Source: Iris pallida
Lineage: Eukaryota > Streptophyta > Magnoliopsida > Asparagales > Iridaceae
Length of the DNA stretch: 64,000 bases
Reading direction: 5' to 3'
Assembly (NCBI GenBank): GCA_029216955.1
Contig: JANAVB010003400.1
Span: 20,099,988-20,163,987, forward strand
Shown here: in pieces, positions 44,771 through 57,620 of the stretch
Layout of the letters: each line of letters opens with the position of its first letter
Position numbering within the stretch: the stretch's first letter is position 1
Notes under the pieces: model-generated
The model's input: the letters and a program-made list of their open reading frames with translations, nothing else
What the model was told of the DNA's origin: nothing
The model's database searches: none
Translations under genes and position numbers: made by a program

Positions 44771-45812
44771 TCATGGAGCGATACGGGGCTCGTCTTCTCT
44801 ATGTCTTGCTGACCCCCTGTTAGGCCTCTGGCGTGGAGTCGACGTCGAGTAGAGTCTCTGGAAGATGGAGCGCCTACTCAGCGATGGCGCAGCCGTCTGT
44901 TGACAACGACAGTTGATGGTAATCTGGGTACAAGAGTGCCTTGATTTAGGCACGTCTTGCACCAAAGATTCTTCTTTCGCTTGGGAGAGGTTTTGATCTT
45001 CTATCGTAGCACTCCCATTGTACATGTAGGGAAGCTGCATGTAAGCACGGTTAGAGCGGGTCTGGCGAGGAAGCCTCATGTCGCTCCTGTGGGGATGCTT
45101 CTCGCGTGGCTCCCTCTCCGTGGGACGTACCCCCTGGCTTGGCTTATGCACAGGAGTACCCCAGTGGAAGGGAGATTCAACTGGTTGAGGCATCGGAGTG
45201 CGAGAGCCAGTCTTGTATAGCTTTCCGTCGGCTGCGCGTGTTACTGTCAACATGGGCCTCAGGTCTGCCGTTGGTGTCGCACGCTTGTTGTACGAAACGC
45301 AGGCCATATGGTGTGTACTTTCTCAGAGTCCGCCAAAGATTTACCTGAACGAAAAGCAATTCTGTCGAAGACAGATCTCCTTGCCGGCAATACTCCCGTC
45401 GTGAGGGGTTAGACTGGTGTACGCTTCCTTTGGCATCGTTCCTTCATCAGATCAATAATGGAACCACTATCTTCTTCGTTATGCTTTCCCAAGATGGAAA
45501 TCGGGCGAGAGGATAAGGTTATAGCAGCCGAAATCTTCTCTGTGGCCTTGACATTGAGGGGGTCCTGAGACGTAGTTCCCGCCATCGTGCTGCTGGCTGC
45601 AGCCGCCTTAGGCCTCCAAACACGTCAAGTCTTCTTCGGTTGTACGAACCGCTTCGAAGACTTCACCTTTTCATCAGAGAAGAGATCTTCAAAAGCATGC
45701 TGGTCGAAGCGTACGACCAGCATGTCTTGAGAAGCTCCCAGCAAGTTGTCATCAGATTGCGTCACCGCTTTCTCGTTGAAGGAGAAGGTAGTTCCCAGCA
45801 GGGTCACCATTT
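44771..45812 (-). pseudogene. Element D leader ORF
   Basis: It begins in the PBS (MVTLLGTTFSFNEK...), with the VVRFDQHAFEDLF block seen in A and B, and stops at 45625. A second open part, 45307-44771, is in another frame and is arginine/proline-rich. No known domain. Confidence 0.55.
45792..45809 (-). promoter_or_regulatory. Primer binding site of element D
   Basis: TGGTGACCCTGCTGGGAA on the minus strand, 15 of 18 bases as in A. A TTT spacer separates it from the LTR. Two of the changes fit CpG decay. Confidence 0.75.
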
Positions 45813-46498
45813 TGTTCTACGTAACAAAAGGTTGAACGAACTTCTTGCTTTATTGAACGTATAAGGTATATATGTACAAAGAAGGAAGTCCTAAACAAGA
45901 TATTCTAAGTACAGGGAGAAGAGGTTTCTGGGAAAGTGTGACGATAGAGATCGAGCACTGTAGTGGCTCCTTTACTCCGTTGACGATCTGACAACGAATC
46001 AACCTTACTATGGCTCTCTGGCACCTTTGATGGGACTCTGGGGTCACCGATCAAGAGGCTTTCTGGATGAGAAGATCCCTTCAAGATGGTTGGTTGGTTG
46101 GTTCTTTGGTTGATAGGTGAATGAGGGTGGTCGACTCTTCGTAGATAGAGATCGCTGCTCCTTTGAAGATTGTTGATTGTCAATGTTCCCTCTCTCTTTT
46201 TTCACCCTCTTGGTGGAAGAAGAAATCCTTCTATTTGTAGAGAACCGAGCACATATGCGATGTGCATTAGGGTTTCTGAGATATGAAAGAATCTGCCGTC
46301 ATTGTACGGTGAGGGCTTCTGCGGTGCTGACACCTGGCGGACATCGAGATTTCCCTCAAATGAGATCTCTGGTGGTTATAAACATAACCGAAGAAGGTGA
46401 CACGTGGCATGTGTCGATTCGCTTTCTCGAATACAGCTGAGTAAATCTTGGGATTTCATCCTAGATTTGGAGTCTAATTGATCCTCGTCTAAGATTTA
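45813..46498 (-). repeat. Element D right (5') LTR, first part
   Basis: Matches 15123 onward. The TATA position reads TATTTGTAG (minus CTACAAATA), so the TATA box is mutated here. Element E interrupts it after ATTTA (46494-46498). Confidence 0.88.
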
Positions 46499-47439
46499 TG
46501 TAACACCCAGTTTTCCAGAAGAGGATAATTTTGGAATTTTGTAATTATAATTATTATTTAATGATATTTATTTTATATTATGATTTTTAGTGATTTTTTA
46601 ATTATTTTAAACTATTTAAATTCATGACTTGTGATTTTTGGTAATTTACTAGTGAACAGTAGAGACTGCCTACCCTAGAGCCTAGCCATGTGATTAGGGT
46701 ATTTTGACATTTTTAGGGTTATTTAAATTTATTAGAATTTATTAGAATTTTTGGGAATTTTTAGGAATTATTTTGGAATTGTTTGGACTAGGTTGACTTT
46801 GACTAGTGTTGACCCTTGTAGACCAACCTAGGAGCTAACCCTAGTTAGTATGGACTTGGTTAGGATATATGACTCTAGTCTAACCTAGACTAATCTTTGG
46901 TTTGGTCATTAGAACCTAATTAGCAATAGAAATTAGAAAGTCATAAGTCATGGCTTATGATTTAGAGCCTTTAATATAAATCAAATCAAACCATAGCCTT
47001 GTAGGTTGGCCCAAAGCCCAAGACATTATAAAACCCTAAGCCCTAGACTCACTTGGCCAGCCACCCTATCCTCATTGGGATCACCACCTTATAAATACCC
47101 TCCTAAAATCTAGGGTTGCCTCTTTTTAGGAAGGCTCAAGTTTTAGAAGGTTAGTTCCTATTGTATTTTAATTCTTAGAACTCCTTTCCTCTTTCTTTTT
47201 CTTTCTAATTTATTCCATTAGGTCCTAATATGCCTATTCTTGCTGTTGTTAAGGTTCCATCTCAGTTTGATGTGATTTGAGTGGATTGGGACATCAAGAC
47301 AAGAGCTATTTATTGGGGATTTTTCTTGAAAGTTCAAGAATAGGTAACTTTCTCATTTCTCCATGAAATTTCGTTTTGTCTTCATGATTAGGAAGCCCTA
47401 GGGGTCCCCTAAGTGTCTGCATTGGTGTCGTTTCAGGTT

Positions 47440-48085
47440 TCATGAGTTTCGTGTCCATTTGGACACGTATCAAGGATGTGGCCTAGGTGTTTGTCGAAAT
47501 GCCCAAGACGAGATTTCGATCTGGTTTTTGGAAAACCTTTGAACAGGAAATTAGGTTTTGGTATTGCTTATTGGATTCTGGTTGACTGAGGTGATGATTG
47601 TTTTGTGTCGGGTAGATTTGGACACGCGACATACACGTTTTCGCACGCACAGCAGTCCCCTGCTACTCGGGGGCAAATCCTCCTTGAACACGACACTTGG
47701 ACACGAGATATTCGACACACACGTTGGGGCAGACACTGACACGAGGCTCCCCAAGTTGCACGAGTCCTCGTGCCGTATCCGATACGTATTCGTGTGTGCA
47801 CTGGTTTTGCAATATGCACGCACAGTTCGATTTCGGGTTCGGATACGGCTTGATAAGTCGGACACGACGACATGTGGGTCCGATTCAGGGTACTAGGCCT
47901 CTAGTCCTACCCTAGGCGAACCCACATGTGTGATCACGAGATCTAATTCGTGTTGTGTCGTGTCCTAGACTCTCTGGAACACGTGCACGATACTGTCTGA
48001 ATGCAGTCTTATGTTTGTGTATATTTAGCTGATTGGACACGTTTGTGTCGGGTTCTGGACACGACACGAAGTGTACACCACGTGC
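47440..48085. repeat. GGACACG / GTGTCG motif cluster in element E 5' LTR
   Basis: More than a dozen GGACACG, CGTGTCC, GTGTCG and CGACAC words in 640 bp, downstream of the TATA box and thus inside the predicted transcript. Repeated at 54030-54680 in the 3' LTR. Confidence 0.8.
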
Positions 48086-49829
48086 ACATATAGTATGTTA
48101 ATTACCAATTTGTAGTTTAGCATATTAATATGTTTTGATATCCAATTTTGGATTTCCCATAAGGGCTGATACATAGTTCATATACCCATATTCCTGTGTT
48201 TAAATTCCATTATTAACTGTTTAATCAATGGGTTAATTGTCATTTGATTTCCTGGACATGTGTTTTATTTCATGCTAGTTTGATCTTACAAGTTAGTTTT
48301 CCAAATTTACATGAATTGCTAAACTGTGTAACAGAGTTAAGTCCTATGTTAGTTCACTGTAAACTGAGAGTTTCCAGTTTTGGGTTGTTGAATTCAGTAG
48401 TGTAAATTACTAAGTTTTTCATGAGATGTTAGGGATTGGTTAAACCTGTGTATACTTAGGAAACCTGAGTATGGATTCGAGCTAAAAACCTGAGATTGTG
48501 AACAACCTTGAGTTTCCCTTTGTTTTTCCCGAGAATTTAATGTATCCTCTAATTCCTACATTTCTGAAATAACATGCATTCCCTGTAGGAGTATGGGACT
48601 GATAGGATTGACTGAAATTGGGTTGGGTTTATGGCTGAACCTAGTTACCTGACATTGTTGTATTGCTGTTTTTCTAAAACCTGGACATGGTTTGGGGCTT
48701 TCACTGTTTCATTGATTCTTTCTTTTGTTTTAGCATATAGCTGAGCTTCATTGTCAACTAAAGGTTCACATGAGTTGAACCTGAGATTTGTATAAAACCT
48801 GAGTTTGTTTTCCCTAAATAACTGAGTGTACACTGTTTCTTTTATTCTTTCCTTTAGTTTGGCATTAACTGAAATCTGAATATAAGTTGAAATCTGAGAA
48901 TACATTCATGATACAAAACTGAGATTTTGGGTGTTAAATTGGTAAATGGTTTTGATGAAACTGAGATTTTACCAATCTATGTGAACATGTGTTGAGATAT
49001 AATGTAACCTTGGAAGTTCAAAACTGAAACTGAGATTTGGTTCTCATTACAACCTGAAAACTGAGACATAATGTTATACACACACTCTATTCTATAATTT
49101 CTGTCACTAAGATTCCTGAAATCATATGACACTATACACACATGAGACACATAGCCTATCCACATACACCCCCACCTAATGGATACACACACAGGTATAC
49201 ACCAAAACCACACTCACACACATGACACTTTACACACACACACTCTATTCTAGTTATTTCCCTGTCACACATATACACACACACACACATATGCCTAGTT
49301 CCCCTCTCTACCTCTATGTATATTTGCATATATATATAATGTGGGTGAATAGATAAATATAAATGTGAATGTGTAATATGATAATGTAAAGTGATAGGGT
49401 AACTTGAATTCAATATCGCATTGCCTATATGAATGTGACCTATGTAATGTGAGTGTAATGTATATAGACTAATGTGATATGTGTACGGTAATGCAATTAT
49501 TACATTTGCCTATGTGTATGGCATGAAAACACCTGTGTTTGTGTGTGGTAGACTAGTATGATTTGGTGATGGTGTGTGCTTGATTAGGATAGTTGGTTAG
49601 ACCTAGATGGCCTTGTTAAGCCTAGATTTGACTAACCTTGACTTGTTTGACCTAGTGTGACTTGGTTTGACTTCCTGTGACCTAATATGACTTAAGTTGA
49701 CCTAGTTTGACTTTTAGAGTTGACCAAGAGTTGACTTTTGACCAGATTGACCTAGAATCATGTAGTATGCATAGTAAACTTTATTTTTTACTATTTAGAA
49801 TACATTGTGACTTGTGTTGCTCTGATTAG

Positions 49830-49883
49830 GAGACAGACACCTCTCCTCAGGCAGTACATCCTCTTCAGACATTCAGTTATCAG
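49830..49883 (+). CDS. LTR-encoded acidic peptide in E (5' LTR), upstream exon
   Basis: 54 nt after acceptor CTGATTAG, with donor CAG|GCGAGT, a GC-type or decayed form of C's GTGAGT. Reads DRHLSSGSTSSSDIQLS in the frame that continues at 50547. In the 3' LTR the copy is 56415-56468 and its donor reads ACGAGT. Confidence 0.5.
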
Positions 49884-50546
49884 GCGAGTACATTCTCTGA
49901 TCGTTTCATACTTGTCACGACTTATATTCTCGCTCTAGATTAGTTTTACTTGATGCTGTCACGTTATCATCACGGATTGGTACTATACGGATCTCTTCTT
50001 GGGATGTTACCCCCTTAGCGGGCGCATCGGATACTTTATGACATGTGTTTCATGTACATCATGTATTCCTTGCTTCTGCGTTATTCATGTACACTCATGT
50101 TCTCTCATGTTCTTTCATGTACGATCATGTACTCTCATGTTCTTTCATGAACGCTCATGTTTCCTCATGTGTTTCTTGTATAACCAAAACATCATGTCCG
50201 TAACGTAACTTGAACAATCCTTGTTTATTGATTGTGGGTAGGGGTGAGTATAAATGGTCATGTGATTTATCCATCATGTTCACTCTGTTACTTCCATGTT
50301 TTATCATGTACAACCTAAGCCAATTACATGCCATCTCATACTCTAAATTACTAGTCACTTACAGTTCTTATTTATCATGTATATATTTCCAGTTATCAAA
50401 TATCTCTCTTGTTTTTATGTACATATTCTTACAGCGTTTCATGTATCTTACTCTATTGCTTGCTTTATATTTCCTGACATGATATGAACTGCATGAGATG
50501 TATTGTGCTTGCTCCTGTCCTGACTGGACCTGTTGAAATATTACAG

Positions 50547-50662
50547 AGGACGAGGAGGATGCCTGCCTGGACACTTTCTAAGGGGCAGCCTTAGATGACA
50601 CCTGCGAGCTGGACCCTCAGGAGGACCCAGCTCTAGCTGAGGATATCACCCCGATTGTCTAG
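50547..50662 (+). CDS. LTR-encoded acidic peptide in E (5' LTR), last exon
   Basis: After acceptor ATATTACAG the frame reads EDEEDACLDTF, then TAA, then GAALDDTCELDPQEDP to TAG at 50660. The TAA is in both LTRs (3' copy about 57133-57248), so it predates this insertion. Compared with C most changes are synonymous. Confidence 0.5.
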
Positions 50663-51034
50663 ACTAGATTAGTTAGGCTTATCATCTTTCATGTAGTCTT
50701 GAGGCATGTTTTAGCTAGACTTTATTTGGAGTTCAGAGTTGTATATATTCTTTCATTCTGTATCTGAGACCATGTACTTCCGAATATTGCTGGGATTATC
50801 TTAGACTACTTTTCATCTATTTATTTCCTTGAGTTCTATTTCATATCGTGCTATCTTTTCCTTAGTTGTGATTGAGTTTTACTGCTATGTCACCCCCATT
50901 CGGGGAGTATAAACTGTTTAGAGATATTTTACTAGATGTATGTTGACCTAGGACAGCGTTCTACCGCCGACACTGCAGCGTAGGCTGGGCGTTGTTACGT
51001 TCTCGTATCCTCACAGTGGGTGCGGGTCGTGACA

Positions 51035-51276
51035 CATTTTTAGTGGTGGCCCATGTAGGTCGAGACTAGAAGTGTAGTGGTACTCGAATTAGAGTATCAC
51101 TACAGCCTGCAGTAGGATATAGGACATTAATTTTAAGGTACTCAATCACTTTAGGAAAAATTCTTTTATTGCCATCCGAATCCATATTGTCAGCTGATCC
51201 TTTGAATTTTAACTGTCCGCCTTTGTTATATCACTTCTTTCTCAGAAATTGATACTCTTGTTTGTCTATCTCCAGG
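51035..51276 (+). other. Element E leader, with altered primer binding site
   Basis: After the LTR end comes a short T-rich spacer and TAG-TGGTGGCCC. The initiator-Met-tRNA PBS (TGGTATCAGAGC) usual for Tekay elements is not there; only TGGT remains. No gene. Confidence 0.45.
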
Positions 51277-52668
51277 ATGGTAGAGACTCGATCGCATGGT
51301 GCCATTCATGAGGATGCCATAGAGGGGACTGCTACCTCTCAGCCAATACAGCGAGGCCAGGGGACTGCAGCTCCTGCCACCTCTGCTCGTATTGAGACCT
51401 CGGCAGTAGCAGCAGGGGGTATGCTTCCACCGGCTCGGAGGTAGGACTCGGTCATCCCAGAGGATCCTTTCCAACAGCTGCTGCCTACAGGACACGTGGA
51501 TGCAGCGCAGATGTTCGCATACTTCCAGCAGTTTATGGACCGACAGCAGGCTCGACAGGACAGAGGCATGGAGCTGGCCATTACGACAGTCGCAGCTCGA
51601 CCAGTAGTCCAGCAGCCGAAGACACCGGGGATCGAGCAGTTTCAGAAGATGAGCCCCAGAGACTTTCTGGGGACAGAGGGGATCCTATATGCCGATGAGT
51701 GGATCGAGCATATAGAGGAGATCTTCCGCTTGGCTAAGATTCCAGCAGATCTTCAGATCGAGGCCGCAGCTAGCCGGATGCGAGATCTTGCTCGCACCTG
51801 GTATCAGTCAGACCCCAGGGTGGGGGTAGCTGGGCAGACTTGGGAGTAGTTCAAGGGCTTCTTCAAGAAGAAGTTCTTCCCAGATTCAGCACTCAGAGCC
51901 TTGGAGACGCAGTTCGAGAGCCTAGTCCAGGGGAGTCTTTCAGTGGAGGAGTATGCGGGGGAGTTTGGCCGCCTCGGGAGGTTCGTAGAGGGCCTGAGCG
52001 AGACAGCGAAGGCCCAGAGGTTCCGGAAGGGTCTAGTCAAGGAGGTCAAGTCCTTAACCAAGGGCAACCGGGATGCTACATTCGAGGAGATCTTGACGGG
52101 AGCCTTGTTGGCAGAGGATGATCTTGAGCTTAGGCTCAAGAGGGGACGAGACCCAGTCGGGGGCAGCAGCAGCGGAGGCCAGGCCAAGAGGCCTCACCTT
52201 CATCACCAGCAGCCGAGGCAGTTCCAGCCGTAGCCGTTCCAGCAGAGACAGCAGCAGCAGCAGAGGCAGCAGCATGTTATCTTTTGCCCCTTCTGTAAGA
52301 AACTAGGGTACGATTGGGGTAAATGCCGGCTGAGGCTAGGCAAGTGCCTACTCTGCGGATCATCAGATCATTAGTTGAGAGAGTGTCCCAAGTCTGCGGG
52401 ACGGACAGCTCAGGGAGCAGGAGCTAAGGCTCCGGCAGGACAACAGAGAGGACTAGCATTGCAGACTCAGCAACAGCGGTTCGTACAGCATCAGCAGCAG
52501 GCCAGGGGAGGCCAGCAAGGACGAGCTTATGCCATGACACTTGAGGATGCTCAGGTAGTAGGAGAGGTGCTTGCAGGTTCTGATCTTCTCGATTCCATTC
52601 TACCTTGTCTTATTGTACCTATCTTGAAATTCCATTCCATCTATTTCTATCTGTTTCCTCATTGTTGA
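51277..52668 (+). CDS. Element E gag with four in-frame TAG codons
   Basis: The ATG at 51277 gives MVETRS..., a glutamine-rich N-terminus. The gag core includes FLGTEGILYADEWIEHIEE and FKGFFKKKFFP blocks (about 51650-51890). Two zinc knuckles follow: CPFCKKLGYDWGKC (His to Tyr) and CLLCGSSDH-xLREC. The frame is intact except for TAG at 51442, 51847, 52231 and 52372, each in a place where CAG is likely. After about residue 430 the sequence departs from the usual path into protease and ends at 52668, so pol is missing. Confidence 0.9.
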
Positions 52669-53091
52669 TAAGTTTGATCTGGTGTTTCATTATAATTTAA
52701 TTTTCTTCTGAGATAAGTCGTATGGGCTAGGTCGCCTCGATTATGAGATTTTAGAATCCTCTAGGGTCATGCTAGCAGGCATAGTGAGGACATATAGTCG
52801 GATCATGGACGTATTTCTCGGGTTTGGGTATTTAAGGTTTTCGCTGTCAAACGCACGGCAATGCAAAAATTTTAAATACCATGATTCTAGAGGTATGTGC
52901 CTTAGTCGAGGACTCTGTGATTATCATAGCCATGCTCACTAGCACGACGAAGATTCTGAGTATCATGATTTTGGACAGACGCATATGATTATCTGACGGT
53001 ATGTTTGAGACTTTGATTGTGGGGTGTATGACCTAGAAGGACTACTACCATTTTAATTTCGAGGACGAAATTTTTATAAGGTGGGTAGGAC
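52669..53091 (+). other. Element E 3' non-coding interior and polypurine tract
   Basis: No ORF. It ends in ATTTCGAGGACGAAAT, then TTTTATAAGGTGGGTAGGAC, directly before TGTAACACCC. This is the 3' end typical of Tekay/Del chromoviruses. The join between gag and this stretch, near 52580-52670, marks where pol was lost. Confidence 0.75.
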
Positions 53092-56000
53092 TGTAACACC
53101 CAGTTTTCCAGAAGAGGGTAATTTTGGAATTTTGTAATTATAATTATTATTTAATGATATTTATTTCATATTATGATTTTTAGTGATTTTTTAATTATTT
53201 TAAACTATTTAAATTCATGACTTGTGATTTTTGGTGATTTATTAGTAAACAGTAGAGACTGCCTACCCTAGAGCCTAGCCATGTGATTTGGGTACTTTGA
53301 CATTTTTAGGGTTATTTAAATTTATTAGAATTTATTAGAATTTTTGGGAATTTTTAGGAATTATTTTGGAATTGTTTGGACTAGGTTGACTTTGACTAGT
53401 GTTGACCCTTGTAGACCAACCTAGGAGCTAACCCTAGTTAGTATGGACTTGGTTAGGATATATGACTCTAGTCTAACCTAGCCTAATCTTTGGTTTGGTC
53501 ATTAGAACCTAATTAGCAATAGAAATTAGAAAGTCATAAGTCATGGCTTATGATTTAGAGCCTTTAATATAAATCAAATCAAACCATAGCCTTGTAGGTT
53601 GGCCCAAAGCCCAAGACATTGCAAAACCCTAAGCCCTAGACTCACTTGGCCAGCCATCCTATCCTCATTGGGATCACCACCCTATAAATACCCTCCTAAA
53701 ATCTAGGGTTGCCTCTTTTTAGGAAGGCTCAAGTTTTAGAAGGTTAGTTCCTATTGTATTTTAATTCCTAGAACTTCTTTCCTCTTCCTTTTTCTTTCTA
53801 ATTTATTCCATTAGGTCCTAATATGCCTATTCTTGCTGTTGTTAAGGTTCCATCTCAGTTTGATGTGATTTGAGTGGATTGGGACATCAAGACAAGAGCT
53901 ATTTATTGGGGATTTTTCTTGAAAGTTCAAGAATAGGTAACTTTCTCATTTCTCCATGAAATTTTGTTTTGTCTTCATGATTAGGAAGCCCTAGGGTCCC
54001 CTAAGTGTCTGTATTGGTGTCGTGTCAGGTTTTATGAGTTTCGTGTCCATTTGGACACGTATCAAGGATGTGGCCTAGGTGTTTGTCGAAATGCCCAAGA
54101 CGGGATTTTGATCTGGTTTTTGGAAAACCTTTGAATAGGAAATTAGGTTTTAGTATTGCTTATTAGATTCTGGTTGACTGAGGTGATGATTATTTTGTGT
54201 CGGGTCGATTTGGACACGCGACACACACGTTTCTGCACGCACAGCAGTCCCCTGCTACTCGGGGGCAAATCCTCCTTGGACACGACACTTGGACACGAGA
54301 TATTTGACACACACGTTGGGGCAGACACTGACACAAGGCTCTCCAAGTTGCACGAGTCCTCGTGCCGTATCCGATACGTATTCATGTGTGCACTGGTTTT
54401 GCACTATGCGCGCACAGTTCGATTTCGGGTTCGGATACGGCTTGATAAATCGGACACGACGACATGTGGGTCCGATTCAGGGTGCTAGGCCTCTAGTCCT
54501 ACCCTAGGCGAACCCACATGTGTGATCATGAGATCTAATTCGTGTTGTGTCGTGTCCTAGACTCTCTGGAACACGTGCACGATACTGTCTGAATGCAGTC
54601 TTATGTTTGTGTATATTTAGCTGATTGGACACATTTGTGTCGGGTTCTGGACACGACACGAAGTGTACACCACGTGCACATATAGTATGTTAATTACCAA
54701 TTTGTAGTTTAGCATATTAACATGTTTTGATATCAAATTTTGGATTTCCCATAAGGGCTGATACATAGTTCATGTACCCATATTCCTGTGTTTAAATTCC
54801 ATTATTAACTGTTTAATCAATGGGTTAATTGTCATTTGATTTCCTGGACATGTGTTTTATTTCATGCTAGTTTGATCTTACAAGTTAGTTTTCCAAATTT
54901 ACATGAATTGCTAAACTGTGTAACAGAGTTAAGTCCTATGTTAGTTCATTGTAAACTGAGAGTTTCCAGTTTTGGGTTGTTGAATTCAGTAGTGTAAATT
55001 ACTAAGTTTTTTATGAGATGTTAGGGATTGGTTAAACCTGTGTATACTTAGGAAACCTGAGTATGGATTCGAGCTAAAAACCTGAGATTGTGAACAACCT
55101 TGAGTTTCCCTTTGTTTTTCCCGAGAATTTAATGTATCCTCTAATTCCTACATTTCTAAAATATCATGCATTCCCTGTAGGAGTATGGGACTGATAGGAT
55201 TGACTGAAATTGGGTTGGGTTTATGGCTGAACCTAGTTACCTGACAATGTTGCATTGCTGTTTTTCTAAAACCTGGACATGGTTTGGGGCTTTCACTGTT
55301 TCATTGATTCTTTCTTTTGTTTTAGCATATAGCTGAGCTTCATTGTCGACTAAAGGTTCACATGAGTTGAACCTGAGATTTATGTAAAACCTGAGTTTGT
55401 TTTCCCTAAATAACTGAGTGTACACTGTTTCTTTTATTCTTTCCTTTTGTTTGGCATTAACTGAAATCTGAATATAAGTTGAAATCTGAGAATTCATTCA
55501 TGATACAAAACTAAGATTTTGGGTGTTAAATTGGTAAATGGTTTTGATGAAATTGAGATTTTACCAATCTATGTGAACATGTGTTGAGATGTAATGTAAC
55601 CTTGGAAGTTCAAAACTGAAACTGAGATTTGGTTCTCATTACAACCTAAAAACTGAGACACAATATTATACGCACACTCTATTCTATAATTCCTGTCACT
55701 AAGATTCCTGAAATCATATGACACTATACACACATGAGACACATAGCCTATCCACATACACCCCATCTAATGGATACACACACAGGTATACACCAAAACC
55801 ACACTCACACACATGACACTTTACACACACACTCTATTCTAGTTATTTCCCTGTCACACATATACACACACACATATGCCTAGTTCCCCTCTCTACCTCT
55901 ATGTATATTTGCATATATATATAATGTGGGTGAATAGATAAATATAAATGTGAATGTGTAATATGATAATGTAAAGTGATAGGGTAACTTGAATTCAATA

Positions 56001-57620
56001 TCGCATTGCCTATATGAATGTGACCTATGTAATGTGAGTGTAATGTATATAGACTAATGTGATATGTGTAAGGTAATGCAATTATTGCATTTGCCTATGT
56101 GTATGGCATGAAAACACCTGTGTTTGTGTGTGGTAGACTAGTATGATTTGGTGATGGTGTGTGCTTGATTAGGATAGTTGGTTAGACCTAGATGGCCTTG
56201 TTAAGCCTAGATTTGACTAACCTTGACTTGCTTGACCTAGTGTGACTTGGTTTGACTTCCTGTGACCTAATATGACTTAAGTTGACCTAGTTTGACTTTT
56301 AGAGTTGACCAAGAGTTGACTTTTGACCAGATTGACCTAGAATCATGTAGTATGCATAGTAAACTTCATTTTTTACTATTTAGAATACATTGTGACTTGT
56401 GTTGCTCTGATTAGGAGACAGACACCTCTCCTCAGGCAGTACATCCTCTTCGGACATTCAGTTATCAGACGAGTACATTCTCTGATCGTTTCATACTTGT
56501 CACGACTTATATTCTCGCTCTAGATTACTTTTACTTGATGCTGTCACGTTATCATCACGGATTGGTACTATACAGATCTCTTCTTGGGATGTTACCCCCT
56601 TAGCGGACGCATCGGATACTTTATGACATGTGTTTCATGTACATCATGTATTTCTTGCTTCTGTGTTATTCATGTACACTCATGTTCTCTCATGTTCTTT
56701 CATGTACGATCATGTACTCTCATGTTCTTTCATGAACGCTCATGTTTCCTCATGTATTTCTTGTATAACCAAAACATCATGTCCGTAATGTAACTTGAAC
56801 AGATCCTTGTTTATTGATTGTGGGTAGGGGTGAGTATAAATGGTCATGTGATTTACCCATCATGTTCACTCTGTTACTTCCATGTTTTATCATGTACAAC
56901 CTAAGCCAATTACATGCCATCTCATACTCTAAATCACTAGTCACTTACAATTTTTATTTATCATGTATATATTTCCAGTTATCAAATATCTCTCCTGTTT
57001 TCATGTACATCTTCTTACAGCATTTCATGTATCTTACTCTATTGCTTGCTTTATATTTCCTGACATGATATGAACTGCATGAGATGTATTGTGCTCGCTC
57101 CTGTCCTGACTGGACCTGTTGAAATATTACAGAGGACGAGGAGGAGGCCTGCCTGGACACTTTCTAAGGGGCAGCCTTAGATGACACCTGCGAGCTGGAC
57201 CCTCAGGAGGACCCAGCTCTAGCTGAGGATATCACCCCGATTGCCTAGACTAGATTAGTTAGGCTTATCATCTTTTATGTAGTCTTGAGGCATGTTTTAG
57301 CTAGACTTTATTTGGAGTTCAGAGTTGTATATATTCTTTCATTCTGTATCTGAGACCATGTACTTCCGGATATTGCTGGGATTATCTTTGACTACTTTTT
57401 ATCTATTTATTTTCTTGAGTTCTATTTCATATCGTGCTATCTCTTCCTTAGTTGTGATTGAGTTTTACTGCTATGTCACCCCCATTCGGGGAGTATAAAC
57501 TGTTTAGAGATATTTTGCTAGATGTATGTTGACCTAGGACAGCGTTCTACCGCCGACACTGCAGCGTAGGCTGGGCGTTGTTACGTTCTCGTACCCTCAC
57601 AGTGGGTGCGGGTCGTGACA
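53092..57620 (+). repeat. Element E 3' LTR
   Basis: Nearly the same as 46499-51034, with differences around 2-3 percent in stretches I compared and mostly transitions. TATAAATA at 53683-53690. Several small indels in the CA repeat. Confidence 0.92.

Larger units (their letters stand above)
46499..51034 (+). repeat. Element E 5' LTR
   Basis: TATAAATA at 47090-47097 leaves about 590 bp of U3 and nearly 4 kb of R-U5. It contains GGACACG motifs (about 47440-48080), CA runs (49176-49290), TCATGT-rich DNA (50040-50190) and two predicted exons of an acidic peptide. ORFs within it are otherwise short and unrecognised. Confidence 0.92.
46499..57620 (+). mobile_element. Element E: Tekay-like gag-only retrotransposon with 4.5-kb LTRs
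   Basis: The LTRs 46499-51034 (4536 bp) and 53092-57620 (4529 bp) both start TGTAACACCC and end GGGTCGTGACA. The TSD is ATTTA on both sides (46494-46498, 57621-57625). The 2057-bp interior has gag with two zinc knuckles, no protease, RT or integrase, and a typical Tekay/Del 3' end (ATTTCGAGGACGAAAT, then AAGGTGGGTAGGAC) before the 3' LTR. It interrupts D's LTR, whose two halves rejoin exactly. Confidence 0.93.
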
